Positions 55,758 to 64,000 of a stretch of 64,000 bases of DNA are shown piece after piece (positions within the stretch are counted from its first letter, which is position 1; each line of letters opens with the position of its first letter). The position numbers and the translations under genes are program-made. A model generated the notes under the pieces. That model was not told where the DNA came from. It did not search any database and saw only the letters and a program-made list of their open reading frames with translations. This DNA is from CAJQQK01 sp049116495 (GTDB lineage Bacteria > Pseudomonadota > Alphaproteobacteria > Rhizobiales > Hyphomicrobiaceae). The stretch spans positions 15,647 through 79,646 of the forward strand of contig JAGDYV010000020.1 of NCBI GenBank assembly GCA_049116495.1. Direction: 5' to 3'.

Positions 55758-56423
55758 ATGCTGAGACTTTGGGGGCGTCCGAACTCAATCTGCACGCAAC
55801 GCGTCCTTTGGGCGTGTGCAGAATCTGGCGTCAATTGGGAGCTGGAACTTGCAAGCGGCACCATGGGCCATGATGGCCACATCTCCCGTGGTGCAACTCC
55901 CTATGGTCTCGTCAATACCGAGGCATACCGAGCGATGAACCCGAACGGTACGGTCCCAACGATGGATGACGATGGCTTGATCTTGTGGGATTCCATAGCG
56001 ATCGTAACCCATGTCGCGATGAAATACGGACCGCAGGTGCTCTACGGTCAGTCGCCTGAATTGCTCTCGCGATCATTGCAATGGATGTGTTGGACCAACG
56101 AGCACCTCGAACCTTTGCTGCATACGCTGGTTATGGAACTGGTCAGGTTGACGCCTAACGAAAGGGATGCAGCCGCCCTCGAAGGGGCAAGAATTGAGAC
56201 AATCAAGGAACTCGCGCTGATCGAACAGCGGCTCACCGGCTGCGCGTATCTCGCCGGAGACACCTTTTCGATGGGAGATATACCGGCCGGCGCAACTGTT
56301 TACCGTTGGCTGCTTTTTGATCTCGACCGCCCCTCGATGCCCAATCTGGAAGGCTGGCAGGCCAGATTGCAGGATCGCCGGGCGTTTCAAGAGCACATCG
56401 CACCAAGGCAGTTCCATCTTTAA
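55758..56423 (+). CDS. Glutathione S-transferase family protein
   Basis: 221 residues. The N-terminal domain begins MLRLWGRPNSICTQRVLWAC, where the S-I-C segment is at the usual active-site position; then the cis-Pro NPNGTVPTMDDDG and ILWDSIAIVTHVA. The C-terminal helical domain has CAYLAGDTFSMGDIPAGATV. It differs clearly from the GST at 38504. Substrate unknown. The start ATG 55758 was chosen by fold; the frame is open to 55698. Confidence 0.9.
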   Translation: MLRLWGRPNSICTQRVLWACAESGVNWELELASGTMGHDGHISRGATPYGLVNTEAYRAMNPNGTVPTMDDDGLILWDSIAIVTHVAMKYGPQVLYGQSPELLSRSLQWMCWTNEHLEPLLHTLVMELVRLTPNERDAAALEGARIETIKELALIEQRLTGCAYLAGDTFSMGDIPAGATVYRWLLFDLDRPSMPNLEGWQARLQDRRAFQEHIAPRQFHL

Positions 56424-56513
56424 ATGCCAGGGTTCACCAGCACGTCACGCATTGCCACTCGTTTTGCCCGCTCCTCGAAGTGAAGTTTGAAATTTTCCAG
56501 TGCAGGCGGACGC

Positions 56514-57839
56514 CTATTGCTGGCACGGCCGTGAGTACTGTTTTGCACCATTTATATATGTTGCCCGGACCGCGCGGTCATCTGCCATCATCATCTGCAC
56601 AAACAGGACATCCCAAAAGTCCTCAGCGAATTGCATCCGGTTGGCAATTGCCGGTGTCGACTGCAGGTCCAATACGATCAGATCTGCATCGTTTCCGGCC
56701 CTGACGTTGCCGATACGATCTCCGAGGCACATCGTCTGTGCGCTGCCGAGTGTGGCTAGATAGAATGCTTTGGCCGGGTGCAAGTTATATCCATTCAGGC
56801 GACAGATTTCATACGACGCCTTCATCGTCTGCAGCATCGACAATGATGAACCGCCACCGATGTCCGTTGCCAGCCCGACCGGGATGTCATGCGCTTCCTC
56901 ACGCAAATTCTGCATGTCGAAAAGACCCGATCCGAGGAACAAATTGGACGTCGGGCAATGGGATATCCCAGAACCGGTTGCGCGAAATGCGTCGCGCTCG
57001 CGCTCAGTCAAATGAATGGCGTGGCCGAAATTCGATCCGCTCCCGACGAGGCCGAATTGCTCGTAAACGCCGAAATAATCTGTCGCTTCGGTAAACAACT
57101 TGCGCACCAACGAGATCTCTTCGGCGTTCTCGTCAATATGGGTTTGCATCAAGGTTGTCGGATGCGCTTGCCACAACGCACCTGCCGCCTCGAGCTGCTC
57201 CGGCGTAGATGTGACTGCAAACCGAGGCGTCACCACGTATTGCAGGCGATCGCGACCATGCCATTTCTCAAGCAAACTTAGCGACTGGTCATAGCCTATT
57301 TGCGGCGTATCGATGAGGCCGTCCGGCGCATTGCGGTCCATCATGACCTTACCGGTCGCCATGCACATATCACGCGCTGATGCGGCGGCAAAAAACGCAT
57401 CAACCGACTGAGGGTGAACTGTGGCGTAAACCGATGCGGTAGTGGTGCCATTGCGCAGGCATTCGTCAAGAAAGAAGTCGGCAGCGCTACGCGCATAGCT
57501 CATATCGCAAAACTTCAACTCAGCTGGAAACGTATAACGACTAAGCCACTCAAGAAGCTGCTCGCCGTAGGAGGCAATGACTTCGTACTGCGGGTAGTGG
57601 ACGTGGCAATCCACGAACCCCGCCATGATCAAGTCGTCGGCATAATGTTCGACGCGAAGCTGCGGATTGTCTGAAATGATCGGCTGGGCGACGCCCGCGC
57701 GTTCGATTTTTCCGTTTCCAATGAGTATTGCGCCATCAGATTCTATTCGAACCGCAGCGTCAGGTCCGACCAAAAACGGATCATCGCGGAAAGACAGCAC
57801 CTGCCCGCGCAAGATATATCTATCAGCTGGATCGATCAT
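56514..57839 (-). CDS. guaD: Guanine deaminase
   Basis: 441 residues of the amidohydrolase superfamily. The metal motif H-x-H is in GFVDCHVHYPQYEVIASYGE. Guanine-deaminase segments include QLLEWLSRYTFPAE, the HIDEN histidine (LMQTHIDENAEEI), FGHAIHLTERE and SHCPTSNLFLGSGLF, with Asp in LATDIGGGSSLSML. It converts guanine to xanthine. It is the last gene of the minus-strand operon whose upstream members import purines and oxidise xanthine, which supports the call. ATG 57839 chosen; a GTG at 57887 is in frame. Confidence 0.95.
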   Translation of the reverse strand: MIDPADRYILRGQVLSFRDDPFLVGPDAAVRIESDGAILIGNGKIERAGVAQPIISDNPQLRVEHYADDLIMAGFVDCHVHYPQYEVIASYGEQLLEWLSRYTFPAELKFCDMSYARSAADFFLDECLRNGTTTASVYATVHPQSVDAFFAAASARDMCMATGKVMMDRNAPDGLIDTPQIGYDQSLSLLEKWHGRDRLQYVVTPRFAVTSTPEQLEAAGALWQAHPTTLMQTHIDENAEEISLVRKLFTEATDYFGVYEQFGLVGSGSNFGHAIHLTERERDAFRATGSGISHCPTSNLFLGSGLFDMQNLREEAHDIPVGLATDIGGGSSLSMLQTMKASYEICRLNGYNLHPAKAFYLATLGSAQTMCLGDRIGNVRAGNDADLIVLDLQSTPAIANRMQFAEDFWDVLFVQMMMADDRAVRATYINGAKQYSRPCQQ

Positions 57840-57898
57840 TGGTAGCGGATACGACTTGGTGTGAAAGGCAGGAAAATATCGCAACACAAAGGATCATG

Positions 57899-57927
57899 TC
57901 AGGCCCCGGCAAGTCGCCGAGGCCTGA
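57899..57927 (-). other. Strong intercistronic hairpin between BMP gene and guaD
   Basis: TCAGGCC (57899-57905) pairs with 57921-57927 and an inner CGGC/GCCG stem continues it, loop AAGTC. No T-run follows on the minus strand, so it is more likely an mRNA-stabilising or partial-attenuation structure than a full terminator. Confidence 0.55.
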
Positions 57928-57949
57928 TACGCTTGCGTCACGCCCGTGT

Positions 57950-59038
57950 CTATTTCGGCAGAGATCCCTCAATGCCTTCGACATAAAAGTTCATGCCAGC
58001 AAGGTCCTTGTCTGCAATCTTCTGACCGGCTTTGAGAAAAAGCGTGCCGTCCTGCTTCTTCATCGGTCCGGTGAAGGGGTGCAGGTCACCCGCCACAATC
58101 TTGGCTTGAATAGATTCGGCCAGTTTAGCGACATCGGCTGGTATCTTGTCGTTCCACTTGGCGAGGTTCAGCATACCGGAATTGATCCCGCCCCAGGTAT
58201 CGGTAGACTTCCAGCTGCCGTCCATGGCGGCCTTGACGCGCGCGATATAGTAAGGCGCCCAGTTGTTGACCAAAGCCGTCAGCTGAGCGTTCTTGCCGAA
58301 TGCCTGCATGTTGGATGCCTGACCGATTGCAAATATTCCTTTCTGCTCAGCCAACTTCATCGCAGCCGGCGAATCGGTATGTTGGAACAAAACATCGGCC
58401 CCCTGGTCGGTCAGTGCTTTCGCTGCATCTGCCTCTTTGCCAGGATCAAACCAGGTGCTGACCCAGATGATCTTGAGTTTGATGTTCGGGTTGACCGATT
58501 TAGCGCCGAGGTAGGCCGCGTTGATGCCCATCACAACTTCAGGGATCGGAAATGACGCGATGTACCCGATCGTGTTCGATTTGGTCATCTTGCCAGCCAG
58601 GACACCGGCAATATAACGGCCTTCATAGTAACGAATATTATATGTCGATACGTTCTTTGAGCGCTTGAAACCGGTGGCATGTTCGAAGCGAACATTGGGA
58701 AAACGTCGCGCAACTTTCAGCGTCGGGTTCATGAAGCCGAATGATGTCGTAAAGATAATCTTGTGGCCCTTCTGGGCGAGTTGCTGGATTACGCGCTCCG
58801 CGTCAGGCCCTTCGGAGACCTTTTCGACATGCGTCGTCTCAACCTTATCACCAAATTCCTTCTTGATAGCCTCAAGGCCTTTGTGATGCTGATACGACCA
58901 GCCATGATCGCCGATCGGTCCAACATAGACAAACCCTATCTTGGTCTTATCAGCAGCGATCGCGCCGGTTGCCGTCATACCAACCGCGATGGCAAGGGCA
59001 GCATTTGCCGCCAGCAGCAGTCGTTTCGTTACTTCCAT
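57950..59038 (-). CDS. BMP-family ABC transporter substrate-binding protein (purine/nucleoside)
   Basis: 362 residues with signal peptide (LLLAANAALAIAVGMTATGA ending AIAAD). The mature start KIGFVYVGPIGDHGWSYQHH and later HKIIFTTSFGFMNP, YEGRYIAGVLAGKMTKS and VLFQHTDSPAAMKLAE are typical of BMP (PnrA-like) proteins, which bind nucleosides or purine-related ligands in the periplasm. ATG 59038 follows GAGGAGAAAG. The gene is preceded by the two permeases and ATPase of the same transporter. Confidence 0.94.
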   Translation of the reverse strand: MEVTKRLLLAANAALAIAVGMTATGAIAADKTKIGFVYVGPIGDHGWSYQHHKGLEAIKKEFGDKVETTHVEKVSEGPDAERVIQQLAQKGHKIIFTTSFGFMNPTLKVARRFPNVRFEHATGFKRSKNVSTYNIRYYEGRYIAGVLAGKMTKSNTIGYIASFPIPEVVMGINAAYLGAKSVNPNIKLKIIWVSTWFDPGKEADAAKALTDQGADVLFQHTDSPAAMKLAEQKGIFAIGQASNMQAFGKNAQLTALVNNWAPYYIARVKAAMDGSWKSTDTWGGINSGMLNLAKWNDKIPADVAKLAESIQAKIVAGDLHPFTGPMKKQDGTLFLKAGQKIADKDLAGMNFYVEGIEGSLPK

Positions 59039-59089
59039 GACACTTTCTCCTCGGTTTAGTTCGCTTTTCTCGATTCGTTCCCGCAGTAC

Positions 59090-60010
59090 TCAGGCAGAAG
59101 CAAAAAATGTCTGACCCAAATTGGCGGGCGCATTGAGGCTTGCCTTAGAACGATCGTAGGAGATCAGAACCAGGACAATGATGGTTGCAAGATATGGCAG
59201 CATGGACAGCAGTTGCGGCTCAATATCAAGGCCGAATGCCTGACTGTGAAGCTGCACAATTGTGATGCCACCAAAAAGGTAGGCTCCGAAGAGAACCCTC
59301 CAGGGCCGCCAAGCGGCAAAGACAACGAGCGCCAATGCTATCCAGCCGCGCCCGGCCGTCATGTTTTCGACCCACAGCGGCGTCTGCACCATCGACAGAT
59401 ATGCGCCGCCAAGTCCCGCGCACGCACCGCCAAATGCCAGTGTCGCGTGCCGATAGAGGACGACGGGATAGCCGATCGCGTGAGCGGCGTCATGGTTTTC
59501 GCCAATGGCGCGAATGATGAGGCCGGTTCGCGTGCGCGTCAGAAACCATGCGACTGCAAGAACCAACGCGAATGACAGGTAGACCAAGGCATCATGCCCA
59601 AAAAGGAGCGGTCCGAGCAAGGGCAGATCACTCAAGCCCGGGATTGCGAGTTTTGGGAGGGTCGGTAAGGATTTACCAGAATAAGATTGCCCGATTAGAG
59701 CGGCCAATCCGAGACCGAACATCGTCAATGCAAGGCCGGTTGCGACCTGGTTGGCGAGAAGCGTCTGTGTCAGTACGGCAAATAGCAATGCCATCAAAGC
59801 ACCGCAGATAATCGCTGCTGCGATGCCTGCAATGAAACTACCGGTTTCGATTGTTGTTGCGAAGGCGGCAATAGCACCAATAATCATCATGCCTTCAACG
59901 CCGAGGTTGAGGACGCCTGATTTCTCGACGACGAGTTCTCCAATTGCGGCAAAAACCAATGGGGTCGCTGCGATGATGACACCGATCAGGATATTGACGA
60001 GGAGGTCCAT
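59090..60010 (-). CDS. ABC transporter permease (BMP-type, second subunit)
   Basis: 306 residues, 8-10 membrane helices. LVVEKSGVLNLGVEGMMIIG and the coupling segment RTRTGLIIRAIGENHDAAHA are the hallmarks of the NupQ/YufQ-type permease of nucleoside importers. Begins 3 bp after the preceding permease stop. Confidence 0.94.
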   Translation of the reverse strand: MDLLVNILIGVIIAATPLVFAAIGELVVEKSGVLNLGVEGMMIIGAIAAFATTIETGSFIAGIAAAIICGALMALLFAVLTQTLLANQVATGLALTMFGLGLAALIGQSYSGKSLPTLPKLAIPGLSDLPLLGPLLFGHDALVYLSFALVLAVAWFLTRTRTGLIIRAIGENHDAAHAIGYPVVLYRHATLAFGGACAGLGGAYLSMVQTPLWVENMTAGRGWIALALVVFAAWRPWRVLFGAYLFGGITIVQLHSQAFGLDIEPQLLSMLPYLATIIVLVLISYDRSKASLNAPANLGQTFFASA

Positions 60011-60013
60011 GTT

Positions 60014-61126
60014 TCAGCCCTCCTTTGTTTGGTTGATCGCGCCAGACGTTGTGACCGCTTTGCCGTGCATCGGTGATATTCGTCGCAGCCGATAGTTCAC
60101 AAAGACGTCGGTTGCCAGCAGAAAAAACAGCAGTAAGCCCTGAAACACGTGGGTCGTGGCTGCAGGCAAGCTCATCGAGATCTGGGCCGACTCGCCACCA
60201 ATGTACGTCAGCGCCAATAGTAAACCGCTCAGCAAAATGCCAACCGGATGCAGACGACCGAGGAACGCGACAATGATGGCCGTGAAGCCATAGCCCACCG
60301 GCAATGCCGGAACCAGTTGACCAACGGGACCGGTTGCTTCGAAGACACCTGCGAGCCCGGCCAGACCACCAGAGATCATGAAGCATAGCCACACGACGCG
60401 ATCGCTCGAAAACCCAGCGAAGCGCGCCGCTCTGGGTGCTTGGCCGACGACCTTGATTTGAAACCCAAGAATGTGGGAGCGCAACAAGATCCAGGCGATC
60501 ACGACGATCGCGATCGCGACAACAAATCCGATATGGGCCCGTGTTTGATCGATCAGGATCGGCAACAACGCGGAATCGTGAAACAATCGGCTTTCAGGGA
60601 AGTTCTGCCCTTCTGGATCGCGCAGCAAACCGTGGACCATGATGCTCAACAATAGTGTTGCGACATACACCAACATCAGGCTGACGAGTATCTCATTGGT
60701 ATTAAAGCGCGTGCGCAGGAATGCCGGAATCGCAGCCCACGCCATACCGCCGAGTATGCCCGCCAGACATACCACCGGCAGCACCCAGATGCCTTGAACT
60801 TCGTAGAGCGCGAGGGCGGCGGCGCCACCCGTCAATGCGCCGAGGGTGAATTGGCCTTCCGCACCGATGTTCCAGACGCCAGCACGAAACCCAAGCGCTA
60901 GGCCGACACCAATCAAGATCAACGGAGTCGCCTTCACCGTCATCTCTGAAAGGGCGTACGACGTTGTCAGAGGTTCAAAGAAAATCAAATAGGTTGCCCG
61001 CACAGGGTCTTTGCCGAGCATCGTAAACAGGATAAAGCCAGCGATAATCGTAAGAACCAATGCGATGAACGGCGTGCCGTAAAGCATGACCGCTGATGGT
61101 TCTTTGCGCGGCTCCAGACTAAACAT
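60014..61126 (-). CDS. ABC transporter permease (BMP-type, first subunit)
   Basis: 370 residues, about ten helices. FRAGVWNIGAEGQFTLGALT is the family signature of NupP/YufP-type permeases; IKVVGQAPRAARFAGFSSDR is the coupling segment. Overlaps the ATPase gene by 8 bp, showing tight operon organisation. Confidence 0.94.
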   Translation of the reverse strand: MFSLEPRKEPSAVMLYGTPFIALVLTIIAGFILFTMLGKDPVRATYLIFFEPLTTSYALSEMTVKATPLILIGVGLALGFRAGVWNIGAEGQFTLGALTGGAAALALYEVQGIWVLPVVCLAGILGGMAWAAIPAFLRTRFNTNEILVSLMLVYVATLLLSIMVHGLLRDPEGQNFPESRLFHDSALLPILIDQTRAHIGFVVAIAIVVIAWILLRSHILGFQIKVVGQAPRAARFAGFSSDRVVWLCFMISGGLAGLAGVFEATGPVGQLVPALPVGYGFTAIIVAFLGRLHPVGILLSGLLLALTYIGGESAQISMSLPAATTHVFQGLLLFFLLATDVFVNYRLRRISPMHGKAVTTSGAINQTKEG

Positions 61127-62648
61127 GAGCTACGCTCCCGGCTGCCTGGCCACCCATGCTGATGCCAATCGATTCGATCGTAACGTTCGCGACATCCCGC
61201 GCCAGCGTGAGACGCCCGTCGGCGAGGACGGATATCCGGTCTGATATCACGAGCAACTCATCGAGATCTTGCGAGATGACCAGAATGGCAGATCCGCTTT
61301 TGGCCAACTCCAAAAGAGCCGTATGAATGGCGGCGGCGGCACCAGCATCGACGCCCCATGTCGGTTGCGAGACGGCGAGGACGAACGGTGCCTGCAAGAT
61401 TTCGCGGCCCATGATGAATTTCTGCAAGTTGCCGCCAGAAAGACTACGGGCGGCATGATCAACACCGGCAGTGCGGACATCGAAATCTGCGACGATCTGC
61501 TGGGTAAATTGTTCAGTGTTTTCTCTGCTGACGAAACCACCACGGACCAGACCCTTGCGGATCCGAGCGGACAACGCGGTGTTATCAACAAGGGACATGC
61601 CGGGAACCGCACCGTGACCGAGACGTTCCTCGGGCACCGAACACATGCCTAATGCGCGCCGCTGATCTGGACCCTCGCGCCCAACTGCGACGCCATCGAG
61701 TTCAATCGCATCGGTGGGTTCAATTGATCGTTCGCCGATCAAGACTTCCATCAATTCTTCTTGGCCGTTGCCGGCAACACCTGCAATGCCAAGTATTTCG
61801 CCGCCACGAACTTCCAGCGAAACATCTTTCAAACTGACACCGAACTGATGAGAGCTTGACAGCGTCACATTATTGAGGCGTAAGCGGACATCGCCCACGG
61901 GGCCACCTTCGCGTCTAGCTGGAACCACCACTTCGCCAATCATCAGTTCCGCGAGGCTCTTGGCGGTTTCCTCAGAAGGAGTGCAGGTCGCTACAACTTT
62001 GCCGCCGCGCATGATGGTTGCCTGGTTGCAGAGTGCGCGAATTTCTTCAAGCTTGTGTGAAATATAGAGGATCGAGCAGCCTTCTTTGGCGAGTTGGCGC
62101 AACGTCCCGAACAGCACATCGACTTCCTGCGGCGTGAGCACCGACGTTGGCTCATCCATGATAATCAGGCGCGGGTTCTGCAATAAACATCGAACAATTT
62201 CGACACGTTGGCGCTGGCCAACGGATAGGTCACCAATGACACGATCTGGATCAAGCTTGAGACCGTAGTATTCCGAGACTTCGACTATCCGGGTTCGCAG
62301 GTCACCCTTGGCAAGTTCGGGATTAATGCCTAGTTCAATATTCTCGGCAACAGTCAACGCCGCAAACAGCGAGAAATGCTGAAAGACCATGCCGATGCCG
62401 TGCGCCCGGGCTTCGGAAGGGCTCGCAGGCGTGTAGGTCTCACCATGAATATGCATCGCTCCGCTATCGGGCCGGAGTACACCGTAGATCATCTTGACAA
62501 GGGTCGATTTGCCGGCGCCATTCTCGCCCAGGAGTGCATGTATCTCACCGTGTCCAACACGAAAGGACACGCTGTCATTCGCCAAAACGCCTGGAAATGA
62601 TTTCGTCAGATCAGCGAGTTCAAGCAGATATTCGCTGGCTTGTGCCAT
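61119..62648 (-). CDS. ABC transporter ATPase with two nucleotide-binding domains (BMP-type importer)
   Basis: 509 residues. The first domain has Walker A LLGENGAGKSTLVKM, signature LSVGQRQRVEI and Walker B LIIMDEPTSVLTPQE. The second has a degenerate Walker A (GIAGVAGNGQEELMEV) and signature LSGGNLQKFIMGREI, as in sugar/nucleoside importers of the RbsA/YufO type. It energises uptake with the two permeases downstream. Its start overlaps xdhC by 29 bp, so import and xanthine dehydrogenase maturation are translated together. Confidence 0.95.
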   Translation of the reverse strand: MAQASEYLLELADLTKSFPGVLANDSVSFRVGHGEIHALLGENGAGKSTLVKMIYGVLRPDSGAMHIHGETYTPASPSEARAHGIGMVFQHFSLFAALTVAENIELGINPELAKGDLRTRIVEVSEYYGLKLDPDRVIGDLSVGQRQRVEIVRCLLQNPRLIIMDEPTSVLTPQEVDVLFGTLRQLAKEGCSILYISHKLEEIRALCNQATIMRGGKVVATCTPSEETAKSLAELMIGEVVVPARREGGPVGDVRLRLNNVTLSSSHQFGVSLKDVSLEVRGGEILGIAGVAGNGQEELMEVLIGERSIEPTDAIELDGVAVGREGPDQRRALGMCSVPEERLGHGAVPGMSLVDNTALSARIRKGLVRGGFVSRENTEQFTQQIVADFDVRTAGVDHAARSLSGGNLQKFIMGREILQAPFVLAVSQPTWGVDAGAAAAIHTALLELAKSGSAILVISQDLDELLVISDRISVLADGRLTLARDVANVTIESIGISMGGQAAGSVAHV

Positions 62649-63714
62649 GTTCTCCCTCCGCTGTTATCCCGCCCGCTTCGCGCAGGAACTCCAAACGTTC
62701 GATCAATTGCGCAACGACCGCCACCGCGATCGTTGCAGGTTCCTTGCCGCGCAATCCACCAATACCAATCGGACAGGTGAGCCGATCGAGTGTTGCCGAC
62801 GAAATACCACCATCACGCAAACGCTTGTGAAATCTTGCACGCTTGGTTTGCGACCCGATCAGCCCGAGAAAGCCAAACACTGGCTTGGCAAGTAACGCGT
62901 GACAGATCGCAAGGTCCATGGCGTGCGAATAGGTCAGCACCACGTGGAAGGCACCCTTAGGCGCGGCATGCGCAATGATTGCCGGATCACGGGCAACGAC
63001 GCGTCGCACGTTGGCATGCGATTTTGCAGGAAAGCGTTCGGCATGGGTATCAACCCAATGAATATTGAAATCGAGATCCGAAGCAATCTTGACGATTGCC
63101 TGACCGATGTGTCCGGCGCCGTATATATACAAAGATGTATGGCGCAAAGCGATCGGCTCGATGAAATGCGAGAACTCATTGCTGGACTGCTTGAGAAAGA
63201 CAGGTTCAATTGATCGCAGACCGCTGAGCATGTCGTCAACAGTTCTTGCAAGCCGCAACGGGAGCGCGCGGGCATCAGGGCGCGTGCAGCAAATGGAAAT
63301 CGGCTCTCCCGAACCTGTCGGGTGAATGAGTATGTTGCGCGGGCTGCCAGTTGCGTTCATTTCGGATGCCAGAGCCGCAATATGCGCAAACTCGTTCGGG
63401 CCAAAGTGCTCGAACAACAACTGCACCGTACCGCCGCAGCACTGCCCTATAGCCGGACCAAGCGGCCATGTGTGAATGTCGCGAAGCCAGTCGCCCGGCT
63501 GAGCTTCCGCTTGCGCGAGCAATTTTCGAGCATGCGCGATAGCCTCATACTCAAGCTGGCCGCCACCAATGGTTCCGGTCGCCCCGTCTCGGCTAACCAG
63601 CATCGCCGCACCCGGTTCACGCGGCACCGACCCCTCAGTGCTCACCACAATCAAGCGAACCAATGGTTGAGTGTCGTGGTCGAGGATTGCGCTGAGGGCG
63701 TCACAGATCGTCAT
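62620..63714 (-). CDS. xdhC: XdhC-family xanthine dehydrogenase maturation factor
   Basis: 364 residues. The N-terminal part has LVRLIVVSTEGSVPREPGAA followed by MLVSRDGATGTIGGGQLEYE and CCGGTVQLLFE, typical of XdhC/CoxI proteins. The C-terminal Rossmann domain starts SLYIYGAGHIGQAIVKIA and ends CPIGIGGLRGKEPATIAVAV. XdhC binds molybdenum cofactor and inserts the sulfurated form into xanthine dehydrogenase. ATG 63714 overlaps the xdhB stop codon (ATGA). Confidence 0.94.
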   Translation of the reverse strand: MTICDALSAILDHDTQPLVRLIVVSTEGSVPREPGAAMLVSRDGATGTIGGGQLEYEAIAHARKLLAQAEAQPGDWLRDIHTWPLGPAIGQCCGGTVQLLFEHFGPNEFAHIAALASEMNATGSPRNILIHPTGSGEPISICCTRPDARALPLRLARTVDDMLSGLRSIEPVFLKQSSNEFSHFIEPIALRHTSLYIYGAGHIGQAIVKIASDLDFNIHWVDTHAERFPAKSHANVRRVVARDPAIIAHAAPKGAFHVVLTYSHAMDLAICHALLAKPVFGFLGLIGSQTKRARFHKRLRDGGISSATLDRLTCPIGIGGLRGKEPATIAVAVVAQLIERLEFLREAGGITAEGEHGTSQRISA

Positions 63715-64000
63715 GATCGGTCACCGTTGACGGTTTTCTGACGCATGCGCTCGACAGCAAAGAGGACACGTTCGGGGGTCGCTGGCGCATCGAGTGCCGG
63801 GTAATGGCCAGCCTCACTGACACTGCCCACGGCATCAGAAATTGCTAGAAGAGCTGAAATGCCTAGCATCAGCGGTGGTTCGCCAACGGCCTTGGAACGA
63901 TAGATCGTTTCCTCGCTATTCTCACCATGTTCGAAAATACTGACTCGCATGTCGGGGGCCCGGTCGGAGCAGGTCGGAATCTTGTAGGTCGACGGCGCAT
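63711..64000 (-). CDS. xdhB: Xanthine dehydrogenase molybdopterin subunit, C-terminal end
   Basis: Runs in from the right edge and ends at TGA 63711. The visible 96 residues read APSTYKIPTCSDRAPDMRVS, then IYRSKAVGEPPLMLGISALL and YPALDAPATPERVL, the conserved end of bacterial xanthine dehydrogenase large subunits (active-site glutamate in KAVGEPP). It oxidises hypoxanthine and xanthine to urate, following guanine deaminase in the same operon. Confidence 0.93.
   Translation of the reverse strand, partial: APSTYKIPTCSDRAPDMRVSIFEHGENSEETIYRSKAVGEPPLMLGISALLAISDAVGSVSEAGHYPALDAPATPERVLFAVERMRQKTVNGDRS

Noticed and set aside
57899..57927. Hairpin as a true intrinsic terminator before guaD
   Set aside because: No T-run on the minus strand and guaD belongs functionally to the operon; listed only as an intercistronic hairpin.
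1..64000. CRISPR arrays, rRNA genes or further tRNAs
   Set aside because: None seen; the only tRNA-like second site (35549-35595) is the attachment repeat, not a gene.

Overview
The window is from a G+C-rich Gram-negative chromosome, most likely an alphaproteobacterium of the Rhizobiales or Rhodospirillales type. The inference rests on protein style (TAXI-type TRAP transporter, BMP/XdhC purine operon, BCCT carrier, HAE1 RND pump, FeeM-like N-acyl synthase) and is not proven. Apart from one tRNA there are no RNA operons and no CRISPR array.

Region 1 (1-21.5 kb, core-like): the start of a hydantoinase; glnS; a ccdA-like gene followed by an exported thioredoxin-like gene with an in-frame TGA at its redox cysteine (W-TGA-P-T-C); an alpha/beta hydrolase; an AhpD/CMD-family gene with an in-frame TGA at its redox cysteine (C-F-Y-TGA-x-x-x-H); an aminotransferase; a receiver protein and a hybrid histidine kinase beside a FeeM/LuxI-like N-acyltransferase; a TAXI-TRAP uptake operon with two FAD amino-acid oxidoreductases; small unknown proteins, a three-hairpin intergenic region and hemG. 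The two TGA-interrupted redox genes lie 2.2 kb apart. Both read on in the same frame after the TGA, and each has a stem-loop at bacterial SECIS distance. I read them as two selenoproteins.

Region 2 (21.54-35.60 kb): a 14-kb island integrated into the 3' end of tRNA-Thr(TGT). It is bounded by a 47-bp direct repeat and carries a tyrosine integrase at its right end. Cargo: a small conserved protein, a Tat-signal protein with a freshly duplicated C-terminal coiled segment, an ADP-ribosyltransferase-like protein, a VirD4/TraD-like ATPase, a large serine recombinase, an Xre regulator with an overlapping RNase H-like protein, an ABC-type ATPase with a Toprim-like tail, a TPR membrane protein and two unknowns. 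Several of these resemble anti-phage or inter-element conflict genes.

Region 3 (35.6-45.6 kb): a decaying neighbourhood. It holds an alpha/beta hydrolase with a Cys nucleophile, two broken dehydrogenase genes, a GST, an alcohol dehydrogenase, an IS3 transposase remnant, a hybrid histidine kinase frameshifted by an extra copy of an 8-bp repeat, and a UGT-type glycosyltransferase.

Region 4 (45.8-64 kb): a CHAT-domain protease, a BCCT carrier with a translationally coupled 48-aa membrane peptide, an RND efflux pump with adaptor, a GNAT, an isochorismatase-like hydrolase, a cupin and a GST. It ends with a minus-strand purine-salvage operon: xdhB (partial), xdhC, ABC ATPase, two permeases, BMP binding protein and guanine deaminase. 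That operon would import purines or nucleosides, deaminate guanine to xanthine and oxidise xanthine.
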